Positions 1 through 10,400 of a DNA stretch of 64,000 nucleotides are shown here, piece after piece. This DNA is from Pontibacterium granulatum (lineage in GTDB: Bacteria; Pseudomonadota; Gammaproteobacteria; Pseudomonadales; Balneatricaceae), in contig NZ_JASBRH010000011.1 of the NCBI RefSeq assembly GCF_029961155.1, positions 1 through 64,000 of the forward strand. Direction: 5' to 3'. Each line of letters begins with the position of its first letter. Position 1 is the first letter of the stretch. A model generated the notes under the pieces. That model saw only the letters and a list, made by a program, of their open reading frames with translations. It had not been told where the DNA came from and ran no database searches. The position numbers and the translations under genes were made by a program.

Positions 1-50
1 CCGATGGTAGTGTGGGGCTTCCCCATGTGAGAGTAGGTCATCGCCAAGCA
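1..50 (+). rRNA. rrf: 5S ribosomal RNA, 3' end (partial)
   Basis: The window opens inside a 5S rRNA. The bases closely follow the 3' third of gammaproteobacterial 5S rRNA (CCGATGGTAGTGTGGGG, then CCCCATG and GAGAGTAGG). The rest of the rRNA operon lies to the left of the window. A strong terminator follows directly. The exact 3' end is approximate. Confidence 0.93.
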
Positions 51-62
51 CCTAATCAAAGG

Positions 63-92
63 AACCCCGGTCCGATGGACCGGGGTTTTTTT
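63..92 (+). terminator. rRNA operon intrinsic terminator
   Basis: AACCCCGGTCC and GGACCGGGGTT form an 11-bp perfect stem around a GAT loop, followed by seven or more T residues. It lies just after the 5S rRNA and ends the rrn transcript. Confidence 0.95.
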
Positions 93-285
93 ATGCGTTT
101 TTGGTAGGACTGTCCGGTTTTGCGACTGCAAAATAAATATCATCGGGCGCTTAAATTCCTAGCTCTCCATGACGTTATAGTGATCTGCAGTCAAAACGCT
201 GCTTTTGCTGCATCTGCGTTAACGCCGCTGTCACAGAGTCTGTCTAGGCTCGCGGTATCTGAAACACATCAATAGGTATTTACTC

Positions 286-1059
286 ATGAGTAACAAGCTG
301 TCGCTGGAAGGCCGTAAAGGTTTGGTTGTAGGCATTGCAAACGATAAAAGTATTGCGTACGGCTGTGCCAAGGCATTGCGTGAGTTGGGGGCGGATCTCT
401 GTGTTACCTATCTGAACGAAAAGGCGCTCAACTATATGGGCCCACTGGCGGATCGACTGGGTGCAGAGCTGATCTTGCCGCTGGATGTAAGCTCAGAAGC
501 GGAGATGGAGGAGTTGTTTGAGACCATCGAGCGCACCTGGGGTAAGCTGGACTTCGTCATCCACTCGGTAGCCTGGTCGCCACTGGGTGAGCTGCACGGT
601 CGTCTGACTGACAGCACCTCAGAGGGGTTCTGTAAGGCGATGGATATCTCCTGTCACTCTTTCATTCGCATGGCGAAGCGTTCCGAGCAGTTGATGAAGG
701 ACGGCGGCACGTTGGTGACCATGAGCTACTACGGCGCTGAAAAGGTCGTAGAGCACTACAACATGATGGGCCCGATCAAAGCTGCACTGGAGAGCTCAAC
801 CCGTTACCTAGCGGCAGAGTTGGGTGAGAAGAATATCCGTGTGCACTCGATCTCGCCTGGCCCCATGCCAACCCGTGCAGCATCCGGCATCGACCAGTTT
901 GATCAGCTGATGGAACATGCTATAGAGCGCTCCCCACTGCATCAGCTGGCTACACCGGAAGATGTAGGAAACCTGGTGGCATTCCTGATCAGTGATATGG
1001 GTAAACGCATGACCGGTAACCTGATCTATGTCGATGCAGGCGAGAACATCATGTCATAG
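286..1059 (+). CDS. fabI: Enoyl-[acyl-carrier-protein] reductase (FabI family)
   Basis: Catalyses the last, NAD(P)H-dependent reduction in each cycle of type II fatty-acid elongation in the cytoplasm. The 257-aa protein is a typical-length short-chain reductase. It has the FabI cofactor motif GIANDKSIA at residues 16-24 and the catalytic Tyr158-x6-Lys165 pair (YNMMGPIK). The C-terminal half (SPGPMPTRAASGI, then MTGNLIYVDAG) looks more like the alphaproteobacterial-style FabI branch than E. coli FabI. It may therefore be a second enoyl reductase or a transferred allele, which is inference. The gene stands alone between the rrn terminator and the adhesin locus. AGG of AATAGGT lies about 10 bases before the ATG. 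No clear sigma-70 promoter was picked out in the roughly 190 bp upstream. Confidence 0.9.
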   Translation: MSNKLSLEGRKGLVVGIANDKSIAYGCAKALRELGADLCVTYLNEKALNYMGPLADRLGAELILPLDVSSEAEMEELFETIERTWGKLDFVIHSVAWSPLGELHGRLTDSTSEGFCKAMDISCHSFIRMAKRSEQLMKDGGTLVTMSYYGAEKVVEHYNMMGPIKAALESSTRYLAAELGEKNIRVHSISPGPMPTRAASGIDQFDQLMEHAIERSPLHQLATPEDVGNLVAFLISDMGKRMTGNLIYVDAGENIMS

Positions 1060-1087
1060 AGTGGACATGAACTTTTATTAAATTGTT

Positions 1088-1166
1088 GGGTAATATCTTG
1101 ATTTATTACATGGCCTCAACTAACGAAAGCTTGTTCAGTTGTTGGCCATGTGATAAAAAATTACCC
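1088..1166 (+). other. Long imperfect inverted repeat (structured intergenic element)
   Basis: GGGTAAT at 1088 pairs with ATTACCC at 1160. Inside it, TTATTACATGGCC pairs with GGCCATGTGATAA, 13 bp with one G-U in RNA, and an inner AACT/AGTT pair follows. It has no T-run, so it is not an ordinary terminator. Together with the hairpins at 1204-1230 and 1310-1343 it makes most of the fabI-adhesin gap foldable. No known riboswitch consensus was recognised. Confidence 0.6.
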
Positions 1167-1203
1167 CGGTGCAGCTGGATGTCGCGCCTTTAATTGATGG
1201 GAG

Positions 1204-1230
1204 CCTGTCATACATTTCAGAAATGACAGG
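1204..1230 (+). other. Hairpin in the adhesin upstream region
   Basis: CCTGTCAT (1204-1211) and ATGACAGG (1223-1230) form a perfect 8-bp stem with an 11-base loop. It lies between the long inverted repeat and the terminator and may be part of a folded leader RNA or small RNA. Confidence 0.55.
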
Positions 1231-1309
1231 GAAAGGTTTCCAAAAATCGGACTTTGAATTCCTCAAAAGGATTCGTTTTGTCGCTGTTTATAACCCTCCC
1301 CAAGAGATC

Positions 1310-1349
1310 GCTCTGTAAATAGAGCGCGGGTTTCGTGCGCGCTTTTTTT
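1310..1349 (+). terminator. Intrinsic terminator with overlapping alternative hairpin
   Basis: AGCGCG (1323-1328) pairs with CGCGCT (1338-1343) and is followed by TTTTTTT, a rho-independent terminator. A competing hairpin, GCTCT (1310-1314) with AGAGC (1321-1325), shares bases with the 5' arm, so the two cannot form together. It lies 83 bp before the adhesin start and about 260 bp after fabI. It could end fabI or small-RNA transcription, or act as an attenuator in the adhesin leader. Confidence 0.75.
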
Positions 1350-1431
1350 ATAGGGCGATCTGTAAATATTACTTAATTCCCTTCGACCAAGAAGGCCGGC
1401 TTCATCGTGCAAGCCGTCAGGAGATTACAAC

Positions 1432-4400
1432 ATGGATGCCAATCGTCTTCCTCGTGGATCTGTATCGCGCTCACGTTCTATCCGTCAGGCACACAGAGGC
1501 AGCGCCTTGCTTTTGTCTCTTCTTGCACAAGGTGTGCTGTTGGAATCAGCTCAAGCTGAATCACTTTCGCTAACGGGGACCCTGGACACGTCTGCAGGCA
1601 ATGTTGCCGGCGTGACTTTGAAGCAGGCCGGGAAGGTAATCCCAACAGAAGTGGAAGTGAATGGACACAATTTCAAAGCTGTATTAGCAGACGGAGCGAT
1701 CGTTACCGGGCAGCCTCTGGTCGTAGAAGTAGTGAGTGACGGAGGCTATTCATTCAGTGCTCTGTACATCAACCCTGAAATAGCGCTTCTGAATAACGGT
1801 ACGCTGAATGTTTCCTATATCACGTCACTGCATAATGCCTTAGTCACAGAGGCACAGATAGCCGGTGTTTCGTTCTCTGATTACGAATACGCCAATTTTT
1901 CCAAGTTCTATCAAGCATTATCTTCCGAACCACAATTTTCTGAATCGATCACGGTCGCAAAATCGGTAGTCTCATCTGAATCTTCATTTGAGGGTTCTAA
2001 AGATGTTACGAGCATACTGCGTTCGATGTCTGAGCCATTGAATGGTATTGGTTTGGTTCAGTCCTATAAAGCGGCTCATCCCGAACTGTACGGGCGTACT
2101 TATCAGGAGCTGGTTGCTGAGGATGCTTTTAATCCAGCGCAGCTGGATCTGTATCAGGTTTCTATGGCATCTAGCTCCGAGGTTGCTACCAGTGTCGGCT
2201 TGGGCCAAGTAATACTGGCAGGGCTGGGTGTCGGTGCTGCTGTCGGTGGCGGTGGCGGCGGTGGCGGCGGTGGCATTATAAAAATTGCGACGGCAATCAC
2301 CGATGCTACATCCCCCGCGTCGTTGATCAGCGGTGCAGTTGTCGATGACCCCGTAGTGGGGGCAACTGTATTCTGGGATGTAAATAATAACCAGGCTCTG
2401 GATGCTGGCGAGATTTTCACCACAACAGATGAAAATGGCCAATATCAGATAGCTGAAGCACCGACGGAGACCGCTGTGCTCGTCGCGTTGGGCGGCCAAG
2501 TAGATACTGATGGCGACGGCCAAGGCGATCTGGCTTTCGCTGGCGTTTATCAGTTATCACAGGAGATTATCGAGCGTGCGGGTGAGGCGCAGATTAACCC
2601 GATTACACATATCGTAAGTACCGCGGGGGAGGATCTTGATCAAGCGCTTGAAATGATAGCGGGTCGTTATGAGATTGAACTGGATGATCTGAACGACCTG
2701 CTCACCACGCAGCCGGGCGGTACAGACGGTGATGCAGCACTGAGTGCCAAGTTGTTATCTATATCGCAGGAACTCGGGAACAATGGCCAAGTTGAAAACC
2801 CTACATTAAGTAATGCAGCGCCAGACTTGGGAGCTGCGTCTCTGGAAAAAACGGTCATTTCCGGTAATACCGTATCCGGTACGATACCTGGTGCGGCTGA
2901 TGTTGATGGGGATGGCTTGAAGCTCGTTCTAACCGAATCTCTTGAACATGGCTCGGTTGTGATTGATGGGTTGAGTTATGTATACACGCCTAATGCTGGA
3001 TTTACCGGTACTGAAACTCTTACGTTTAAGGTAACGGATGGTCTGGCCGTCTCAGACAATTCGGTATTAATTGAAGTTGATGTTTTTAAAGCCCCTCAAA
3101 TCCTAAATCTGGAAGCAGAGCAGAGTTCAGAGAATCAATTGGACCTGGTCATCGAATTGAGTCCTTCTGTTGTAGGAGAAACTCAATTCGTACTGGTGAC
3201 CGTACCTGAAAATACTTACCTGAATAAAGGGCTCGCTGCCGCTCCAGGTATTTACCTACTAAACAGCAGCGATCTAAGCGGGCTGAAGCTGAACGTATCT
3301 GATGATGCGGATGTTTCGTTGTCTATTGGTGTAGAGGCTTACGCCGCGCACGGCGGTGTAAAATCCGAAAGCATTACTGGGCAACCATTGTCGGTGACAA
3401 TGACTCCACCAGTAGCGGATACCCCGGAACTGTCTCTCAGCAATCCTGATGCCTCAGGTGAAGGAAGCCCGGTTGATCTTTCCGAAGCGATTAACGCACA
3501 GCTAACGGATTTGGATAACTCCGAGCAGCTGACGATTGAAATATCGGGTGTTCCTGTAGGTGCTTATCTGACAAATGGGGTTCGTACTTCCGCAGTGAAC
3601 GAAGTCGGGACTTATCGTGTGACGTCAGATGATCTTGAAGGATTGAGTTTTGTACCATCTGAAGGGCAGGACGGTACATTCTCTCTGACAGTTACCGCGA
3701 CAGCTGTTGAACTAAGTACGAATGATACTGCTGAGGTAAGCGGCACGTTAACGATAGTTGTTGATCCAGTAGCGAGTGCGGTGAGTGCCACCTTTGATGA
3801 TCTAGTGGTCGATCCAGGCGATACAACCTCCCTTGAACTGACCAGCTTGGCTAATGTGGGGGCAGACGATGTTGTATCTGTATATCTGACGGGCTACCCA
3901 GACGGTGTCTCGTTTAGTGCAGGTACTCTGGATGCGGAACTTGGATGGCAGTTGACTCTGGATCAGCTGCAAACTGTGACGATGTCCATTCCCGAGAATA
4001 TCGCCGCATCGTTCACGCTGAGCGCTCAGTTTATAGCTGAGGATGGCACTGCTGCAGCGGTCACCAATACCGATATCGGCGTGCAAGTCATTCTGCCACC
4101 GCAGGAACCAACTGTTGCAGTGGTTCCAGATGAACAGGATGCAACGGTATTTACCGTAACCGTTACCGAGTCCGGCAACACAACACAGCTTTATACCTAT
4201 ATTACAGGTCTGCCTTCTGATGCCCGTGTTCTGTATCAGAACGGCGATGGAGAGTTCGTTGAAGCAGGCTCCTTTGACCCGAATAATGTACTTTATATTT
4301 TCGAAGGTTTGCAGGAGACCAGTGAGGACAGCGGCGAATGGACTCAACAATATAAGATCAAAACAACGGCTGGCGGAACTCTGGAAAACTTGAGTTTCGT

Positions 4401-7400
4401 AGCGGTTGCCCGTAACGAAGACTCCCCTGAATCTGCAAGCGGCAATGTAGCGTCGACCGTTGAAGCGTCAGTTTTGTCTGACCCGTTGGTTGTAGACTTG
4501 GACGGTGACGGCTTCGAGCTGACAGATGTAAATACCAACTCAATTCAGTTCGACTTCGACGGCGAGGGCACTGCCACCAAAACCGGTTGGGTTGGCGCAG
4601 ACGATGGTCTTCTGGTGAAGGACTTGAGTGGCAATGGCGTTATCGACAACGGTCGGGAAGTATTTTCTGACTGGTTTAGCGGCGGCGCTAACGGTGACGA
4701 CAGCGTACCATTTACATCGGCCTCTGCAGCCTTGGCTTCTCTGGATGAGAACAGTGACAATGTTATTTCCGGTAGTGAGTTGGAAGGTATCTCTGTTTGG
4801 CAAGACCTGAATCAGGATGGTGTTAGCGATGCCGGGGAGTTACTAACCTTAGCGGACTTGAATGTACAGTCTATCGACCTAGCTATGAATGCTGCGGGCC
4901 AGGAGATTGGTGGGAACGTAGTGTTGCGCACCGGCTCATTAAGCCTGGACGGCGGCACGCTGAATATCGCCGATGTGGCGTTGCGTCACTACCTTGCAGA
5001 TCCAAATGTTAACGCGCCTGAAATTGCACTAGACAGTCAGACTATTCTGGGAGTCGAAGATACTGCGGTTGACCTGGGGTTGAATGTAACCGCCAGTGGT
5101 CTGAGCTTTGTAACAGTCAGTGGAGTGGAAAATGGCAAACTGAATGTAGGATTTATCGAAACCCTTAATGGTGAATCGGTATACTTTATCCCTGCCAGCA
5201 ACGGTTTGTCGGACTTACAGTTTATTCCGAATGAAAACTTTAGCGGTAATCTTGATCTTGAGATAATGGCATTCTCCTCCAACCTAACAACGGGCGAGCT
5301 CGCTGTTAGTGCCATTATTCCAGTTTCTCTGAATATTGCCCCTGTGGCTGACCAACCAGATCTGTTCGTGACAAATCAGATTCTGGTCGATGAAGATACT
5401 CAGATTGATCTGGCGATTGATGTCAGTGCGGTGGCTCCGACAGCGGAAGAGACACTCTCGTTGTCTATTTCAGGTGTACCAGCAGGTGCGGTGTTGAAGC
5501 TGGATGGTGTTGAGCAGGTACTGACAGATGGTGCAGTGACGTTTAGCGACCCTGATCATATTGCCGCAATTAACGACGGCAGCCTCTCTCTGAGCACGGT
5601 AGAACATTACTCTGGAAACTTTAGCCTTGAGGTCAGCGCCGTCTCTGCAGTGGCAGATACTCAGGCAGAGGCTTCGGAAACGATTAACGTGGTAGTGAAG
5701 GCAGTAGCTGATACACCCGTTATAGATCTGGATGCTATTAGTTTGCCTGCTACATTACTTGCGGGTGAAACATATGATCTACCGATCAATGCAAGCACTC
5801 CGGATAGTAACGAATCTCTGATCATAGAGGTAACAGGTCTTCCGCAAGGTATTGAATTGAGCGCCGGCTACACCGATGGCTTATCCTGGTATGTATCCTC
5901 TGCCGAAGCAACAACACTGCAATTTACAGTTAATCAGTCTGCTCAAGCAGGCAGTATTACGGTCAACGCCTACTCCTTTGACGGTTACACCTCGGTGGCC
6001 AGTGCATCGGCTAACATTGACCTCCCAGAAACGATTCAACTTGAAGCACAGACTCCGACTGTACCTGGGTTTTCAGCACTGAAGCTCGTTGCGGGTCAGG
6101 AAACATCGCTGGATCTTTCTGGCATCGTACTGAATAACGACGATGGCGGTTCTGAGACACTGACAGTATTGCTGAGTGGACTACCTGAGGGCGCGACGCT
6201 TTCTGCTGGCCAGAGTGTCGGAGCAGGAACTTACCTGCTCAACGCTGACCAATTAGGTGTACTGACATTGACGCTGCCTGACGAATTGATAGCGCAAGAC
6301 TATTCGTTGAGCTTTAAGGCATTTGCCACAGAAAACAACGGTGATGTCGCGACCGCAGAACAGATGACCGTACTCACCGTACTGCCAACTCCTGTACTGA
6401 AGCTTAAACCTGTAACTGGGACTGAGGATGAACCGGTAGAGCTAACGGTAACGCTGCAATATCACAGCGATATGGAGGTTGAAACCCTGCAGTTGAGCGG
6501 ACTAGCGGATGGTGTACAGCTCAAAGCAGGAGAAACCACACTTACGGCTGAGTCAGGCGTTTACACGCTCACGCCAGAACAGTTGGCCACCCTGGTTGTT
6601 GTCCCACCCACTGACAGTGCTGACGATTTCAGTTTCACGGTAGAAGCCGAGATCAGTCTGGACGGAGAGACAGTTGCACAACTTTCCCGTACGTCAGGTA
6701 TCTATGTGGTGGCGGTCAACGATGCACCGCAAGTTAACAATGAAACAGCATTGACCAATGAAGATACCGAGATTTCCCTGTCTGATCTGTTGGCTAACGA
6801 CTTTGATGTAGAGAACGATGCTCTGTGGCTTAAGTCTGCTTCGGCACAACATGGCGAAGTAGTGCTTTCTGACGATGGGCAGACGCTGATATATCGTCCA
6901 GATTCAAACTATCACGGTGAAGATAGCATTACCTATGTCGTAACCGATGGCCGTGCCAACACATCTGGTCAGGTGCAGATGACCGTTACTTCTGTGAACG
7001 ATGTACCGGTTGCACAGCCTGATCAGTTCACTGTTGCCGAAGATGGTCAGCTCGACTTCGAGGCGCTGCAGCTGCTGGGGAATGACCAGGATATCGAAAA
7101 CGATATTCTTGAGATTAGCAGCTTCACTCAACCTTCCAACGGTACCCTTACACGGTATGACAATGGCTCCTTCAGCTATGTACCTGTTGCAAATTTCAAT
7201 GGCATAGACAGCTTTACCTATGTGGTAAGTGACGGCGAGGATGAAGGTGCGCCGGTGACAGTGACAATCAATGTCACGCCGGTGAACGACGCGTCGGTTG
7301 TATCCGGTGAGCTTTCTGGCGTTGTTGCAGAGGGTAATATCGATGATGCGCCCGTCTCTGCCAAAGGCACCCTAAGCATAAGCGATGTTGACCAGCAGGA

Positions 7401-10400
7401 TAATCCGGTATTTCCCAACACCCAGCTGACAGGGACTTACGGTGTTCTGACGTTGGCCGACGGTCTGTGGGAGTACGTGCTGGACCAAGACCTGGTGCAG
7501 CACCTTGATGCAGGAGATGAGGTGACCGATGCCCTGATGCTGACGGCGTCAGACGGTACTCCGGCCACCATCACCATCGCCATTACCGGTAGCGATGATG
7601 ATCCGAAACTGCTTGGTGAATTTAGCGCTGATGTGGCCGAAGGTGATCTGAGCGACCAGCCGCTGACCGCTACAGGTACGCTGGATATTCAGGACGTGGA
7701 TGGAGATGACACGCCCGCCTTTTCCGATGTTGCACTTGAAGGTAACTATGGCGTCTTCGAACTCACCGGCATCGACTGGACCTATACCCTGAATCAGTCC
7801 AACGTACAGGGTCTGGATGCGGGTGATCAGGTGCAGGATATCTTCACGCTGACAGCATCTGACGGCACTGCACAGCAGGTGACGTTGAATATCACCGGTA
7901 CCGATGATCTGGCGGTCATCAGCGGTGACATCACGGGTGCCGTCACCGAAGGTGATCTGGACTCTGAAGACGGCTACGCATCCGGTTCACTGATGATCAT
8001 CGATGTCGACGGTGATGATACGCCAATGATGGCGATAGAAGCCGGGGCAGAGATTGCGGGCATCTATGGCTCGCTGATGGTTAATAACCTCGGGGACTGG
8101 CTCTATGCACTTGATCAGGAAGCGGTGCAGGACCTGGATGCTGGGGACCAGGTGGATGACGTGATCACGGTTGTGGCCACAGACGGTACCGAGCAGCAGA
8201 TCACTATTCAGATCAGCGGCACCGACGACGCATCTGTTGTGACCGGCAGCTTAACCGGTGGTGTGACCGAAGGAGATGAGGGCGATGCGCCGGTTACGGC
8301 GAGTGGCTCGATTGCAATTAGTGACGTGGACGCTGATGACACTCCTGTGTTTGAAGACACAGAAGTTGTGGGCACGTACGGTAATTTGGTTTTGGAGGCG
8401 GGTACCTGGATCTACACCCTTGACCAGTCAGCAGTTCAGTTCTTGCATCAGGATCAGACCGCAGACGATACCGTTACTCTGACCGCGACGGATGGTACCG
8501 AGCAGGTGATTCGCATCAGCGTGACCGGTACCGGTGATAATCCTGTGGCGCTTGATGATGAGGTTGCGACCAGTGAAGGGCGCGAAGTGACAATCTTGCC
8601 GTCAGAGCTGGTCGCCAATGACTCCGATGCAGAAGGCGCCGTAACCTTCAACGGCATTGCTACGGAGCCGGTAAACGGCATTCTGGAAAGCACGGAAGCG
8701 GGTCTGGTATATACGCCAACCGGCGACTTCAACGGCACCGACAGCTTCACCTATACCGTGGTGGATGACCGGGGTAATGAAGCGACCGCAACGGTTACCA
8801 TCACCGTGCACGAACAGAACGATGCACCGGTCACTCAGGATGACGCACTGACAACCAACGAAGATGAAGCCCTGACTTTTACCGCAGCGAACCTGCTGGA
8901 TAACGACAGCGATGTGGATCTTGATACGCTGACTATTAAAAGTGTTACCCAGCCCGCAAACGGTACGCTGGTGCTGAACATCGACGGTACCTACACCTAT
9001 ACCCCGGCTGAAAACTTTAACGGTGCTGATAGCTTCACCTACGTGGCCTTTGACGGCAAGGATGGGGAAACCGAAGGTACCGTGAATATCACAGTGACTG
9101 CGGTGGACGATGCGCCAGTTGTGACCGGCGATTTCAGTGGGGTTCTGGTTGAAGGAAATGAGGGGGAACCGGCGGTTACTGCAACCGGCGTACTGGGCAT
9201 CAGTGATGTGGACGAAGGGAATAACCCGACCTTCGAAGACCAGAGTGTGACCGGTAGTTATGGTTCACTGGAGCTGGTGAGCGGTGCCTGGACTTATAGC
9301 CTTGATCAGTCCGCCGTGCAGAGCCTGAATCAGGGTCAGGTTGTCAGTGACCAACTGCTGATCGTGGCCAGCGATGGTACTGAACAGCAGATCACCCTCT
9401 CCATTACCGGTACTGACGATGCATCAGTTATAGACGCTCAATCGGTTGGTTTTGTGACAGAAGATGATTCGGTTACTGCAACAGGTGGTCTGAGCATTTC
9501 CGATCCGGATGAGGCTGATAACCCGACCTTTACAGATTCAACTCAGGCTGGAATCTACGGCACATTGGCGATCGCCGGAGGTGTTTGGACCTACACGCTG
9601 GATCAGGCATCCGCTCAGGAACTGAATAGTCAGTCTGAAGTCGTTGAAACCTTCACCGTAACAGCGACCGATGGCAACAGTTTCGACATCACTATTGATG
9701 TCGCCGGTGTGGATGATGCCCCCGAAATGGCGGGCGCGGCACCGGACGACATCGTCTTGCAGCAAGCGGAAGCACTGGACTTCATGCTGCCGGAAGATCT
9801 GTTCGCCGATGTAGACAGTGACTTCGATCTGAGCGCCGAAGTTGTTGTGGACGGTCTGGCGATCGCACTGCCGCAGTGGCTGACCTTTGACGCGCTAACC
9901 GGTGCGTTCAGTGTGGCTGAAGGTGCCGCTGAGGTAGGTGATTACATTGTGCGGGTCTCTGCGACGGATGTGCTGGATGGTGATCTGGCTCCAGCGGTTG
10001 TGGAGTTCAACCTTCAGGTACCGGCATCTGAACTGCCGATGGGTGTAGCGATCGCTCAAGGAAGCAATGCCAGCCTGATCGGTGACGAAGGGGATAACAC
10101 TGTCTACGTGGCCTCTGCTGGTAACAGTATTTCCGGGGGCAGTGGTGATGATCTGGTGGTACTGACCGCGTCCGATAGCTCGGTGCTTGATCCTGATGAT
10201 GTAATCCACGGAGGTTCCGGCGCCGATGTACTGGCGGTAGCGGGTGTGGGCAGCAACGCCCTGAACATCGACGCGGTGATCCTCGACTTCAATAAGACCG
10301 AAGGTGACAGCATCGACCTCAGCCAGCTGCGCACTGCAGATGGCAGCCTGCTATCCATGGGTGATCTGAACATTGCATCCGTTACTGAAGGCTTCATGAT

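Noticed and set aside
1060..1431. c-di-GMP riboswitch upstream of the adhesin
   Set aside because: The GEMM/c-di-GMP-I core (CACGCA, GGNAAACC-type and GCCTCCG elements) was not found, though the region is structured.
2154..2423. Minus-strand Pro/Ala-rich frame over the poly-Gly tract
   Set aside because: Pure antisense reading of the GGY repeat.
1432..3000. LapG-type protease site in the adhesin N-terminus
   Set aside because: No TAAG or PAAG near the N-terminus and no lapD/lapG genes in the window; the Gly tract alone is not enough.
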